From Siphonodentalium dalli (lineage: Eukaryota > Mollusca > Scaphopoda > Gadilida > Siphonodentaliidae), in the NCBI GenBank assembly GCA_032622095.1, contig CP136068.1, positions 183,898,796 through 183,962,795 on the forward strand: DNA of 64,000 nucleotides, read 5' to 3'. Below the pieces are notes generated by a model. It did not search any database, had not been told where the DNA came from, and saw only the letters and a program-made list of their open reading frames with translations. Both the position numbers and the translations under genes were made by a program. Positions 1 through 10,260 of this stretch are shown in pieces. The first letter of the stretch is position 1. Each line of letters starts with the position of its first letter.

Positions 1-550
1 TTATGTAGTTGGTATGCTGCAGACAATTGCACATACGATGTACATACGTTACAACTACGTTTATGTACTATAGATCAAATGGCCACTCTTTGCTGTTTAT
101 CAATTGATTATTTCTTTTCTTCAATACATTGATCAGACTTCAGAGAATACCCGTATGTTGCGTAACGGTCTGTGACAGATGTCAATTTCTTTTTGCACTA
201 CTACAACGTGTTAGTTCCACATTTTATCATTCTGGAAATTAACACGTCTGTCGGCGTCTTCACGCTCATTTGAAACGAAACCGAACATTTCGCTGCATGG
301 CTACTCAACTTCGAAATTGCTTTACTCCTCTTTCCGTGAACCGATTTACACAATGCAACCAGCAAACTGACCGGAGAATATCTGCGCAAATGACGGGTCT
401 GTTAATTAATCCAGATTATGAATGTTTTATTTTCTAAATAGCGATGATTCCAAAATAGAATTAACTTTTCGAACTGGATTAAATAATATATGCGCGCATT
501 AATGCCTGCTATTACGGAGGTTCGTGTGTACTCCATTGTCAGATAACAAA
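1..550. other. No gene recognised
   Basis: AT-rich sequence. Only short open frames without family resemblance are present, and I see no repeat shared with the rest of the window until the hairpin that begins near position 551. Confidence 0.6.
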
Positions 551-674
551 ACAGTTATCACCCTTGTTTTCGTGAGACACGGGGATTTGTCGCCGCTCTC
601 GACCTGGAATGACATTCCAGGTCTCGAGCGGGCGACAAATCCCCGTGTCTCACTCAATCGCGGGCGATAACTGT
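551..674. repeat. Hairpin repeat, GGGCGACAAATC family, copy 1
   Basis: An almost perfect inverted repeat centred near 612. The left arm (572-610) contains GACACGGGGATTTGTCGCC and the right arm (613-653) is its complement. An outer pair (GTTATCACCC at 554-563 and GGGCGATAAC at 662-671) extends the stem. Copy 2 near 55058-55163 and a diverged piece near 56031-56099 share the GGCGACAAAT core, and copies 1 and 2 also share an outer ACTGTTTTGTTATC sequence, read on opposite strands. This makes it a dispersed short palindromic (MITE-like) family rather than a chance hairpin. No protein product is supported, because the open frame across it merely reads through the palindrome. Confidence 0.75.
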
Positions 675-675
675 A

Positions 676-808
676 TATTATCACCACAGTGAATTTATCT
701 GGATTCTATGAATTATACATATTATCACTACAATGAATTGATCTGGATCCCATGAATATATACGTATTATCACTACAGTGAATTGATCTGGATTCTATGA
801 ATATATAG
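676..808. repeat. 45-bp direct repeat, three copies
   Basis: Three adjacent units begin with TATTATCAC near 676, 720 and 765. Each contains a version of GAATTGATCTGGATTCTATG. Units differ by a few substitutions. The array directly follows the hairpin repeat at 551-674 and may be part of the same element. Confidence 0.7.
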
Positions 809-2241
809 AGGATATCCACACTTTTTCAGTGAATTGTTCTGACCGAGGTCGCCTCATGCGTAGAATTGAATACAGCGATTCAACGACCCGACAAATGTAC
901 TGTAGTGATCATAGGTGTATTATATGACTTTCATGCGAAACATTAGAACAGCATAATATTTGAATAGCATACACTCATATAAAATGGCGTTGTGTATATT
1001 ATAATACATGTGATCGCAAATAAACGATAACAGAAAACGGTATCTAATAATCGCATAAAATATAGCTGATCCGATTGTCGAGAAATGCTCGCTCTGCTAT
1101 AGTAGCATCTTGAGAAGAAAACGATAGCCATAGTATTACATGTAAAACATGACAACATCGATGTTATAGAACATACGTGTTCAACACATGGGCAACCCTG
1201 TATGGGAGGTTGGTAACGTACATTCTCATAATCAGAAGGCTTTCAAAGTTAGTGAAATGTTCAGTCCAATTAGTCCGGTTACTGACAACATTGAGGCATA
1301 CACACAACAGGGTGTTGCAGTTAAGATCGGATGATTTCATGGACTACTAGAAGACGGCACATCAACTCAACTTCAACGTGGTTCCTTTCACACAACTTAA
1401 GCATTCAGTCATCGAGAAAGACCAGTCATTTCACTGTTCGTACACAACTTGATTTGCGATGCCGGTGTTTCCGAGAAGTGCCATTGCCCCGTCAGTGCCG
1501 ACGACAAGTGGTCATGCTTACGGAACTTCAAGCGTCCCAATAGTCGTTAAGCTACCACATATATTTAAAGATAAAATAACTGACATAAGATCAGTGTTCC
1601 CTGACATGCCATTGATAGATGTAGAGTTCTACGAAGCAATGATCACATGGGTAGGAAGTAATGACCTTGCTATGTAGCAGTGACAGCCGAAATGAATGCA
1701 TATGTTGCATTGTGATTAGAGAGGGCTTTGAAACAATATGCAACATTATCAAATTTCTCCAAACAAAAACATTCTCAAAAATGTTTGAAAATCAGGCGTA
1801 GTTTTGAAAGAAACCTACGTGATCAGATTATTCTGACTCACTGACTAATATGGAACTCAATGGAGAATATTTAGTTATTTTACTCGAACGTTGCTAGTGG
1901 TATCACCAAGTGCTAATATAGGAATACAAGATATTCGCGTCTGGCCCGCTGTAACAGTCTAATTCCTGCAGTAGTTAGTTAATATAATTATGATTCAATA
2001 TACAACAACTGACGATAGTATATGAATATGTTTTATAAAGCCATCCTACATGTATAATATGCAGGCTGTGCAAATGTTGAGTCAAATGAAAAATAACCAC
2101 AAAGTCTACTATTATAAAATATGATAACATAGTAAATTATTGTTTGTTTGTTATATGTTATGAATTCACTAGTGCTTGGGGCCAACTTTTATATAATAAA
2201 GAGTTGTCATATGACAAATATAAGTCGTTGAAGCTGAATTT
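809..2241. other. No supported gene
   Basis: The longest frame here (1459-1677, 72 codons) has no recognisable domain and no homologous copy elsewhere in the window, so I do not call it. No repeats were identified. Confidence 0.5.
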
Positions 2242-2830
2242 GGGGGTCAACCCGGACGAAATTGGATACAAGCTGATTTTGGTGTCATTCGACGCGGAAA
2301 AGCTTCAGGAACAACATATCCAAAATCCGCAAAAATCCGCTAATGGGAAAATTCAGGATCCAAGATGGCGTAAAAGATGGCCGCCAAATGAATAATTTTC
2401 CAGTCAACGCACATTGACACGCAAACCCTCAGTGAATATGGAAAAATCTCACCAAAAACGGATTCCACATTGATAGTAACATATGTTAGAACATATATAT
2501 AGACAATTGTGTTGTCAATTGGGACATACTTCTGTTAATATAACAGCCAAATTCGAGAAAATTATAATTTTCAAGTATATATTTGTCTAAGACAACAGTC
2601 AATTATATTGGCATGTCATATTTTCTGGAATACATGTTAAATTTGGTATCAATCTAACCGATAAAGCCACAGAAACAACATATCCAAATTTGCCAAATTC
2701 CGCGCATGGACAAGGATTTCAGAGCACTTTGAAATACAACACACGTTTGACTCTCAAATGCCGATTTTATCAATTTATTCAAACAGTTATGAACATTGAC
2801 GAATTTACGTGCTTAATGTGTCTATATACT
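2242..2830 (+). repeat. Left end of the element: terminal inverted repeat plus diverged second module
   Basis: Module 1 begins near 2242 and runs to about 2640. It contains a CCAAAATCCGCAAAAA stretch, a pair of ATGGC motifs (AAGATGGCGTAAAAGATGGC at 2363-2382) and a later AAATTCGAGAAAATTATAAT stretch near 2550. A second, more diverged module starts near 2640: the GGTATCAAT...ACAACATATCCAAAT order parallels GGATACAAG...ACAACATATCCAAAA of module 1. The right end carries the mirror image of both. Such subterminal repetition is common at binding regions for transposases. Confidence 0.65.
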
Positions 2831-2927
2831 TTACTATAACTGCGATTTGTTAGTCCATACAGCGTATAAACCAAGTTTACGTTTATCACTGATATCTATA
2901 TTAGCTGGCTGGCAATGTCGGTTCGTT

Positions 2928-3045
2928 CAACAATAAAGAGCGTTTGCTACAGAACACGTGTTTTGCTATACCCTTCCAGGAAATGTCATAAAGAGCGTGT
3001 ATATAACAGAACAGAACATAAAGAGCGTTTATAACAGAACACGTG
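2928..3045 (+). repeat. Clustered ATAAAGAGCG motif (three copies)
   Basis: ATAAAGAGCG occurs near 2932, 2988 and 3018. The first and third are followed by GTTT, and all three by an ACAGAAC stretch; ACACGTG follows the first and third. The cluster lies about 300 bases upstream of the start of the broken gene, and a TATA-like CATAAAAGG follows near 3071, so this could be its promoter region. The same motif occurs in unrelated repeats elsewhere in the window. Confidence 0.5.
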
Positions 3046-3327
3046 CTATATGCTTGTTCTCACATATGCACATAAAAGGTCTCGCCTATCGGCTGCTTTT
3101 TCGCATATAGCTTCGTTGCTTGTATTGTCTCATTCCGGCTGTGTATGTCCAAGCAGTAATACTTTGATTTGCAAACCACTGGATTGAAGGCTTATAACTT
3201 TTCTCCTGTTGAAACCTAACGGTGCCAACGTACGCAGGAGACCTGTTACTATACATATTCTATATTTCTATCATTTAAATGTATTGTCAGTCCATGTATC
3301 AGTTGGTCTTCTATTGAATATATAGTT

Positions 3328-3867
3328 ATGGCAGAATTTTGCGAGCCGCAAGAAATTACGCAATTTCGGGATGACATGTGTGTTTTATGCCCATCGGGTT
3401 TTGATGACAAGCCTCCCGTCATCGTGTCTAAGAAAGGCATTTTGACATTGATCAATTTCTGTGATAAACGTGGGAGGCACGACCTGAAAGATTATCTGAA
3501 TGAGCGCTATCAGATGACACCAGTCGGTAAAGTTCTTGTCCAATCGAATTGCCGTAGAGATTTTACAGATCCAAAAAGGCGACACCGTTCTGTCGACATA
3601 ACTACCGAAGTACCTCCAAATAAACAACTGAGATCTGGTGTGTCACCGTTTGATTTCAAGACAGACTGTAAGTTTTGTGGTACGCCTGCGACTATAGACC
3701 CTCGACATCCCGACAAATCAGGGGTGAGGCAAGTAACAACCCTCCCAATGCGGGACAATATCCTAAAATTATGGGACCAAATGGGCATCCGATGTGCAGG
3801 GTCGGTTGTATGGTTGTATAGACTTGGTAGCAGCAGAATATGTCTACCACTCACGATGTTATACTGA
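3328..3867 (+). pseudogene. N-terminal segment with cysteine pairs
   Basis: Begins with a CxxC pair (Cys18, Cys21). A second pair lies in the sequence FKTDCKFCG (Cys114, Cys117), where other members would form a zinc-binding module with a later His-x3-Cys. That partner (YHSRC) is found in the next segment, 3794 onward, in a different frame. The zinc site is therefore cut by the frameshift near 3790, and the last ~25 codons before the stop at 3865-3867 are out of frame and meaningless. Between the two pairs is a basic stretch (DPKRRHR). Function unknown; a structural or nucleic-acid-binding zinc module is a reasonable inference. Confidence 0.6.
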
Positions 3868-4801
3868 TTTCCAGAAGGGTAAAGAAAATCCAACATTGGT
3901 CGATAAGGCGAAAAGTGGTAGGAGATCGGACCAGGGAATGCAGCAATGGTTTGAGATGGTTTGTAGTTGGCTCGAAGCTGGTGCAGAATTATATACTCTG
4001 GGGGAGTTGCATGACAAAATGATTGAGTATGCGGGTGATTGTCATGTGTATAGTATGAAATGGCTCAAAGAGAAACTGCAGGACCACTACAGGGAGTTTA
4101 TATTTTTCGCCGAAGTTGAGGGACGGAACAATATAGTGTGTTTTCGGAACATGGCAAAGTTTATCATAAACGAAAAATGGTACTGTGATAAGAGAGATAG
4201 TATTGAAGAGGAAACTGAAAGGATAATGTTGACAGCAGCAAGGATATTACGAGCAGAAATAAGAGAGACTGAGTATGACACTAGTTCATACCCAACCAGT
4301 GAAGATATATCTTCCATTGATCGGGGTAGACAGTGGGTTCCGCATTATTTGCACACGATGTTAAGTGTTCTGATTCCATCCGATTTGAAGATAAATAGCA
4401 TTGGGCACTCCATAATTAAATCTGCTCGACCTCGATCTGTTATAACACCAACACTCTTTGGTGTGGGTGTAAATATGGATCACGTGTTCGGTTCAAAATG
4501 GTTGGTGAATGAGTTATCTAGGTTGGGGTTCTCCATTACACATGACGAAGTAGAAAGATACAAACAGTCTGTCATCCAAACCAAACATCCTGACGATATT
4601 CTAACCGACTATTTCCCCGGAACATTTACACAGTGGGTTGCCGACAATGTAGACCATAACATAGCAACTTTAGATGGTCAGGGAACATTCCATGGTATGG
4701 GCATGATAGCAATCTCTACTCCAAAAGATCAAACACAGCTTAGCCTCATGCCACGCACCATTAACAGGTGCCAGCGTTCGAAGGTTGATGAGCTAGTTTG
4801 A
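3794..4801 (+). pseudogene. Middle segment 1 of the broken gene
   Basis: A 335-residue segment in frame 2. It starts with the second half of the split zinc module (CIDLVAAEYVYHSRC). The rest has mixed helical character and no catalytic motif I can name. It ends at TGA 4799-4801, but the same frame continues directly with KGVQICHYVD and onward for more than 390 codons, so the TGA is best read as a nonsense mutation inside the gene, not its natural end. Confidence 0.6.
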
Positions 4802-5986
4802 GGTAAAGGAGTCCAGATATGCCATTATGTTGATTCTACCGGTAAAGGCCTTTCATCGTTGTCTTACAAACCTTTGCTTCAACTGATTACTCCACACACA
4901 TTGCCCCCAGAGCTCAACACTGATCTACTGTGGCATTCAGGGTGGTTTGTGAACCAATCTACAAAGCCTCGGACAAATTGGTCGGGCTTCATGCAATATA
5001 TTACGACTGATGACCAGAAGTGCCCAACGAAGTCTGATGTTCTGTTTTTGCCGATTATAGATTTGAATCCGTCCGATGAGGCTTGTATATATTCAACTCT
5101 CCTTTATGTTCAGGGTCAAGGGACCAAACTAAACATCCTGACACCATGTATCACATTTGATCAGCCATTGTGGATAAAGGCCACGAATATTATAATGACC
5201 AAGTCCATGAATATAGTCTGCAGGCTGGGTGGCTTTCATACCATTATGAGTTTTATGGGTAGTATTGGTTCACTAATGAAGGGTTCGGGATTGGAAGAGG
5301 CTCTGGAGAATGTCTATGGCCCTAACGCAGTTACACATATGATTTCTGGGAAGGCAATATCAAGGGCAATGCGTGGACATTTCTTAATTGAGGCTGCTCT
5401 TACAAATAAGCTGATATCAGACATTGTGCCATCTACAGAAACAAGTACAAGTCCGACAAGCCCATGGGGTGGCCGAACAGTGCAGACTGAGAAGGTGCTC
5501 GATGCTTCGCCTGATGCCACAGTAGCTATAAATCAGTCTGAAGAAAAAACAATACATAGAATCGAGAAGGATGAGATGAACGCAATAAGTGATTTGTACA
5601 AATCTATTGAAAGTAGAGTAATTCCAGCAAGTGCTGTTTCTGGGTCTCAACCATTGATGAAACTCGAGGAATGTTTGAACAAGTATAAATCGTTGCTTAT
5701 TGAGAAATCTCCGACAGCAAAGTTGTGGGTTCAGTATTTGGAATATGTGCAAACGTTGAAGAATTTCATTAGAGCAGAGAGGACAGGAAATCGGAGTCTG
5801 CATCTCGCTACTGTGGGGCAAATGCTTAATCTATTTGCCGCAACCGGTCACGCCAACTATGCCAAGAGCTGTCGACTCTATCTCCAGCAGATGTTGGAAC
5901 TATCCTATAAACACCCTTGGCTGTACAAATGTTTCGCCGAAAATGGGTTTCAAGCTGTACGTAGAAGCAATAGATTATGGGCATGA
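4802..5986 (+). pseudogene. Middle segment 2 of the broken gene
   Basis: Same frame as the preceding segment. It contains a hydrophobic, glycine-rich stretch (RLGGFHTIMSFMGSIGSLMK) followed by an acidic/serine-rich linker at about 5420-5560, then a helical region. It ends at TGA 5984-5986. The following codons in the same frame (LSTDLIIEQVIMRSIKSRGG) continue smoothly, which marks this as a second internal nonsense codon. No enzyme motif is recognised here. Confidence 0.55.
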
Positions 5987-6742
5987 TTATCAACAGATCT
6001 CATAATAGAACAAGTCATTATGCGTTCTATCAAAAGCAGAGGAGGTCTGACAATAGGTAGGGGAATGACGGAATCTGTCCGAATGCAATGGATATATATC
6101 ATGCATAGGTGTGCCGAGATTCATGATGCCATGACCGAATTAACCAAACTTAGACATACCACCAGTGAACAGCAAGCGGAGTTCGGGGCAAGTAGGGGCA
6201 AATGTGACTCTGATGATTTGGTAATCATACAACGTTGGTTTGACGAACATGAACCTTTTGATTTGAGTGAAGGTAAACTACGCTCCCTGTCGTCTGGGTT
6301 AACATCTAGTGATGGGGACGGTATTAACTGTATTGACTCTGAACGTGTCGGTTTCGAGATCCACCAACAGCTAAACAGCATGAGTATCACAGATGCCTCG
6401 ATCAAGCGGAAGGATCATATAAAATCTCTTGACCATTTATATCCTGGGATCAGAGTCGAGAATGGTCGAATGCAATTCAACCCGACTGTGCTATTCTCGC
6501 GATTGATAGCAATTGCACAACGCGAGGAGGACATGGCTAAGTATTTTTCATACGAACTGACAACATCACTTTTCAATGATCATGCGATGAGGAAACCCGC
6601 AAAAGCCCAACTAGCTAAATCGTTGACTGATCCTGTCCAGGGTTGTGATCTGCCGGAGCAAGCCATGGCTGTTATCGATGGTGGGGCGCTTCTCCATAGA
6701 GTTAAATGGGCAAAAAAAATGCACATACCGAGAAGTAGCTAA
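5987..6742 (+). pseudogene. Segment leading into the FEN-like region
   Basis: Same frame as the two preceding segments. After a helical region it reaches VIDGGALLHRVKW near 6670-6710, whose Asp-Gly and hydrophobic strand resemble the N-terminal active-site strand of FEN/XPG nucleases. An A8 run (6714-6721) then throws the frame, and the stop at 6740-6742 follows within nine codons. Confidence 0.55.
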
Positions 6743-7680
6743 CCAATATGTTAAATACGTGCGAACGAAATATGGAGTTGGGTGCATAGTGTTCGATGGT
6801 TATGGAAATGGTCCATCGATCAAAGACCACGAACACCGAAGGCGAAGTGGGAAAACATGTGCAGATATTCAACTGAAAGACTACACGAATGCTCATGTGA
6901 ATCAATAGATCTTTCTCTCAAACGATCGAGAACAATAAGAGTCAATTTATTGATTTGTTGAGTCAACTACTCAACGCAGATGGACAAACAGTACACAAGA
7001 GTACAGGAGACGCGGACACATTAATAGTTGCCTCTGCCATTGAATACGCTTCACATTCCAAACATGTGAATGTGATTGCAGATGACACCGATATAATGTT
7101 CCTATTGATGTATCATTGGACATCAAATATGGCAGATGTGTACTTCCATTCGGAAGCACGAAAGACAAGTAAAAGAGGCATTACACTGTGGAAAATTGGC
7201 GATATCGTGAAAACGGCAGGTGATGCCACAACAAAAAACATTCTGTTTCTGCATGCGTGGTTAGGTTGTGACACCACTTCTGCCATTTTTGGGCATGGTA
7301 AAACCGGTCTTTCCAAGAAATACCAAGAATCGGCTGACTTTCGGGACGCATCACTTAGCATGCATAATATCGAAGCCACCCAATGTGAAATAGGAAAATT
7401 AGGTATAAAACTGTTTTTCATTGAGTACGGTGGAAAGTCGGAAGAAAATTTGAATACACTACGTTATGCTAAATTTATGGAAATGGTTTCGTCGAGCAAA
7501 GGATCGATCGATCCTCAGAAACTTCCACCAACAGAAAGGGCGGCATATTTCCACAGTCTGAGAGTTCATCTACAAGTAATGATTTGGAAAAATCTTCGAA
7601 ATAATGTGTTGGATCCTTGGGAATGGGGATGGAAGGTTGGTGTCTCAGAACTCATCCCAATTATGACTGCCCAGGATGCA
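6645..7680 (+). pseudogene. FEN/XPG (PIN-fold) nuclease-like region, frameshifted
   Basis: Motifs in order: VIDGGALLH (near 6672); after the A8 shift, VFDGYGNGPSIKDHEHRRR (about 6790-6846), which parallels the VFDG...P..K....RR strand of FEN1/XPG proteins; DADTLIVASA (near 7011); IADDTDIMFLL (near 7075); and LHAWLGCDTTSAIFGHGK (about 7249-7305), parallel to the LLGCDY...IPGIG motif. The acidic residues that would bind metal in a PIN-fold nuclease (in IDGG, FDG, DADT, DDTD, GCDT) are all present in sequence order. The region is interrupted by frameshifts at 6714-6721 and 6890-6905. The assignment rests on motif order only. If correct, the protein could cut structured DNA; no substrate can be read from sequence. 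Confidence 0.5.
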
Positions 7681-7869
7681 GCACCTTGTGAACTATTGAA
7701 GTTCGTTCGCTGTAAATGCAAGTTGTCGTCCAAGAATTCGTGTGGAAGTAACTTGTGTTCGTGTCGCAAAAATGGACTGAAATGTGTTGTAGCATGTGGA
7801 GATTGTCGTGGAGAAGGGTGTAAGAACTCGGAGGAAATTAGACTTGAAATTTCTGAAGATGATAACTAA
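6901..7869 (+). pseudogene. C-terminal segment: end of FEN-like region, linker and CXC domain
   Basis: The longest undamaged C-terminal frame runs without a stop from about 6901 to TAA 7867-7869. It contains the last three acidic motifs, then a conserved-looking helical stretch (LPPTERAAYFHSLRVHLQV) and a tryptophan cluster (DPWEWGW), then the CXC domain and an acidic tail ending SEDDN. Nothing else follows before the right-end repeats begin near 7900, so the natural C-terminus is preserved. Confidence 0.65.
7711..7821 (+). other. CXC (tesmin/TSO1-like) cysteine-rich domain
   Basis: Nine cysteines are spaced C-x-C-x7-C-x4-C-x-C-x6-C-x3-C-x2-C-x4-C, ending in CKN. This resembles the CXC/CRC repeat of tesmin, TSO1 and LIN54, which coordinates zinc and binds DNA. 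It is a single repeat here, whereas LIN54-type proteins carry two. It has no disruption. As the last domain of a putative transposon protein, a role in binding element ends is plausible but unproven. Confidence 0.7.
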
Positions 7870-7899
7870 GTACTTGACGGTTTCTTGTATGTTGTCCCA

Positions 7900-8657
7900 G
7901 TTGTTTGGTAGATAATAAGTATGACTAATGGGCATGTTTTCCTTTATTAATTGGACAATATTGTCTAAGAAAGGCGTAAGCTTGAAATTTTCACATTTCC
8001 CAAATTCGGCGGCCATATTGGCATCCATTCTCCCCTTCAGTAACCACATTATATTTATGTATCATCTGTATCATGACTAAGTCAATGTAACTTCCGTTTT
8101 GGTTAAATAGTTTCCATATAACCCGGAGTTCGCGTGCTAATGGGCACTGACTCCAAATATCATCATTTGACCGCCATCTTGGACGCCATCTTGTATCCTG
8201 ACTGCTTGTGCTATTTTAATTGTTTTTATATGTTTGGTCTCGGTTCCTTTCTGTGTCAAAATGTACAGAAACTGCTTGTATTGAAATATAGGATATGCTA
8301 ATAATAGACATTTTTATTAGAAGAATATTTGTATACACTTAAAAATTAGAATTTTCCCGAATTCAGCGGCCATATTGATAGCCATCTGCCCCCAAAGACA
8401 ACAAGCTAGCAGTGTGCGTGTTCTGACATGTGTTACTTTCAATGTGGAATATGTTTTGGTGCGTAATTTTCCATAATTACCGAGTGTTCATGTGTTATTG
8501 GGCACTAATGGGAAATTTACTTATTGTGTCAGCCATATTGGACGCCATCTTGGATCCTGAATTTTTGCGGATTTTGGACATGTTGTTCATGGTGCTTTTC
8601 CGCGTCGAATGACACCAAAATCAGCTTGTATCCAATTTCTTCCGGGTTCAACTCTCC
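7900..8657 (-). repeat. Right end of the element: two inverted modules
   Basis: Read on the minus strand from 8657 inward, module 1 repeats the left terminal sequence (ATTGGATACAAGCTGATTTT, CCAAAATCCGCAAAAATTCA, then the ATGGC pair near 8531-8552, then AATTCGGGAAAATTCTAAT near 8360). Module 2 (about 8290-7900) repeats the same order more divergently, with its own ATGGC pair at 8172-8192 (GCCATCTTGGACGCCATCTT on plus) and AATTTGGGAAATG near 7995. The modules mirror those at 2242-2830. Confidence 0.65.
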
Positions 8658-9150
8658 CACGACCACACTAATACAGGCGTAACTGTTACTCCATTATCAT
8701 CGCAATCAGAGTAAATCACACATCCATCAGGATATTATGTGTATTCCATCGAACGCCGTTGTTGTGTTCCATGGAATATATCAGTACAGGTATATTGTGT
8801 GTGTATTGCTCCTGCAATAGCGAGTAGGGATTCTCGGAAATTATTTGATGCGCTCTTTTATTTGGTCTATTGTTGCAGCGGGCATTTTAACTTTAGAATA
8901 TCTCCCTCTCTTATCAGAAAACGGCACATCGCCGTCATCAGTATTGGATTTGTCATGAAAATAACAAATTCGCATCTGAGAGATGTCCAATGTTGTTACA
9001 TAAAACGTTTTGCAATCTTTTATTTTGTTATCCTTCAAGATGAAAATTGTTTTATTTCGGGCTTCCCGTTGTTTGCTTTAATTTTAGAACGACCTTTTGT
9101 CAGTTTCTCCGTGGTCTTATAACTCATTTTGGACAATGTAATAGATTTAG
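8658..9150. other. No supported gene
   Basis: A 127-codon frame (8739-9122) crosses this stretch on the plus strand, but it has no recognisable family, repeat copy or coding bias. No other structure was identified. Confidence 0.5.
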
Positions 9151-9716
9151 ACTGCACCATTCGTGAATGCTCGACAGTTCTATCTGCAATATCAACCATA
9201 CTACTTAGCTCTTCTATCTACCAACCATATTACTTAGCACTGATGCGTCGCAATCAAACACCGAAATATTGAGAGCCGATGATTACCCAACGCTATACCG
9301 GTATGTTGTAAACACCGTGGTGGCTTTTCTAACCAAATTTCTTTTAGTGTGGTCTCCCCGTTGTTTTGATTATAGTATACTCAGTGCGTACTGTTTGTTT
9401 ACATAACATGTTGTTTGTTTACATACCATGTTGTTTGTTTTCATAACACATAGTACTAAGGGTACGTTCATACGCTGGCAAGTTTGCACGGTTTATTTTT
9501 GCGGCCATTTCGTCATAAAAAACCACATGGTGCCAGGATATGAACGTAAACGTGCACATAACATGCATCTTTACCAAAGCGAAAGACATGAGAGGTAACA
9601 TTTATGTAGTTCCACTTATAACAGCGCTACTGGAATTTGTCTTCAAATACCTGCATGAATTATTCTTGCGATATAATTGCATGATATTTATAGGCAAATT
9701 CCGGTAGCATCGTTAC
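9151..9716 (+). repeat. 566-bp direct repeat, left copy
   Basis: Nearly identical to 29991-30556 in the same orientation at a constant offset of 20840; I noticed only two base differences (the G-C-G-G-C-C versus G-C-G-G-C-A stretch near 9504, and AGCGC versus AGCGT near 9625). It contains short direct repeats of TGTTTGTTTACATA and the left part of a MITE beginning near 9459. It stops abruptly at 9716, where the CACTGCC terminus begins. Confidence 0.85.
9459..9716 (-). mobile_element. MITE (GGGTACGTTCATACGCTGGC ends), truncated copy 1
   Basis: Begins with AGGGTACGTTCATACGCTGG and is the first ~258 bp of the element that is complete at 30299-30716. Its far end is missing because the sequence switches to the CACTGCC terminus at 9716. 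A third copy lies inverted at 19490-19792. Confidence 0.7.
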
Positions 9717-10260
9717 ACTGCCAAAAATATTTTCTCAATTCAGGAAAAAAAAAATCTTGAAATGAGATATTATCTTGGGATAATAGCTAGAAAAATAAGA
9801 AAAAACATATTTTCTAGGTCAAGAAATGAAAGGGTGGGAAAATTTCTTGTCTGAGAAAATTTCTTGTCTGAGAAAACACAGTAATCTTAGTAAGAAAATC
9901 CTAGTAAAAAAATCTTAGTATAGATTTTTTTTCTTAATGTAGGAAAGATTGTTTTTCTCACATAAGTTTATTTTTCTTGAAATAAGATAAGTTTAAGATA
10001 CTGCGATTATCTTGGGAGAATAGCTAGAAATTTAAGAAAGCTATACAATTAATCTAGAACAAGAAATTATATTTTCTATAGTTAGAAATATCGTCAAGAT
10101 ATTTTTTCTTAAGTGATGCTAATTTTTTCTAGAATGAGATTTTCTCAAACAGGAAAATAAATCTAAGTAAGGAAAACAAGTTTTCTTAACTAGGAATATT
10201 TTCCCCAATTAGGAAAGATATATTAGAAAACAATTCTTAATTAAGAAAAACATTTAATTT
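9716..10260 (+). mobile_element. CACTGCC-terminus element, left side, rich in AAGAAA/TTCTT strings
   Basis: Starts CACTGCCAAAAATATTTTCT and is followed by about 540 bp of low-complexity sequence made of variants of TTTTCTTAG, AAGAAATTT and TCTTGAAA. The reverse complement of the segment ending at 29989 starts the same way (CACTGCCAAAAATA) and has the same composition. TA precedes it (9714-9715). It may be an independent non-autonomous element that lost its right end, or the left end of the 20-kb block. Confidence 0.55.

Larger units (their letters stand above)
3328..7869 (+). pseudogene. Broken single-exon gene: zinc-binding N-terminus, FEN/XPG-like region, C-terminal CXC domain
   Basis: One gene of about 1500 codons is recoverable as consecutive open segments in the same order and strand: 3328-~3790, ~3794-4800, 4802-5983, 5987-~6715, ~6720-~6890 and ~6901-7869. 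They are separated by a frameshift near 3790, TGA stops at 4799-4801 and 5984-5986, a frameshift at the A8 run near 6714-6721, and a frameshift near 6890-6905. Reading continues without other stops across each TGA, so few lesions have accumulated. I recognise the general family from memory as large, uncharacterised, lineage-expanded proteins of cnidarians and molluscs; no search was run. The start at 3328 (ATGGCAGAA) is the first methionine of the open frame, followed by a CxxC pair. No introns are needed. Location inside inverted repeats suggests a transposon protein; a DNA-processing role is inferred from the FEN-like motifs and the CXC domain. Confidence 0.75.
2242..8657 (+). mobile_element. 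Candidate DNA transposon carrying a FEN-like/CXC protein gene
   Basis: The broken gene at 3328-7869 is bracketed by inverted repeats. Positions 2256-2303 (core ATTGGATACAAGCTGATTTT) match the reverse complement of about 8598-8644 with one or two differences, and similarity continues through about 2370 on the left and 8527 on the right. Inside these ends, diverged repeats of the same ~370-400 bp module occur at both ends in mirror orientation (2242-2830; 7900-8657). No similarity is evident beyond about 2242 and 8657, so the borders lie there to within a few bases. I could not identify a convincing target-site duplication. The unit is about 6.4 kb with one gene, the usual shape of an autonomous cut-and-paste element. 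An alternative is that a host-type gene was trapped between two inverted solo repeats, but the mirror symmetry of two modules on each side makes that less likely. The superfamily is unassigned. Confidence 0.65.

Noticed and set aside
1459-1677. A 72-codon frame with a GC-richer start
   Set aside because: No recognisable domain, no splice context, no copy elsewhere; could be an exon but cannot be supported.
2931-3030. AAAGAGCG motifs as histone-type 3' stem-loops
   Set aside because: The sequence has no stem, so it cannot be a histone mRNA stem-loop.
8739-9122. A 127-codon plus-strand frame
   Set aside because: Cysteine/phenylalanine-rich without family resemblance; likely chance in AT-rich DNA.
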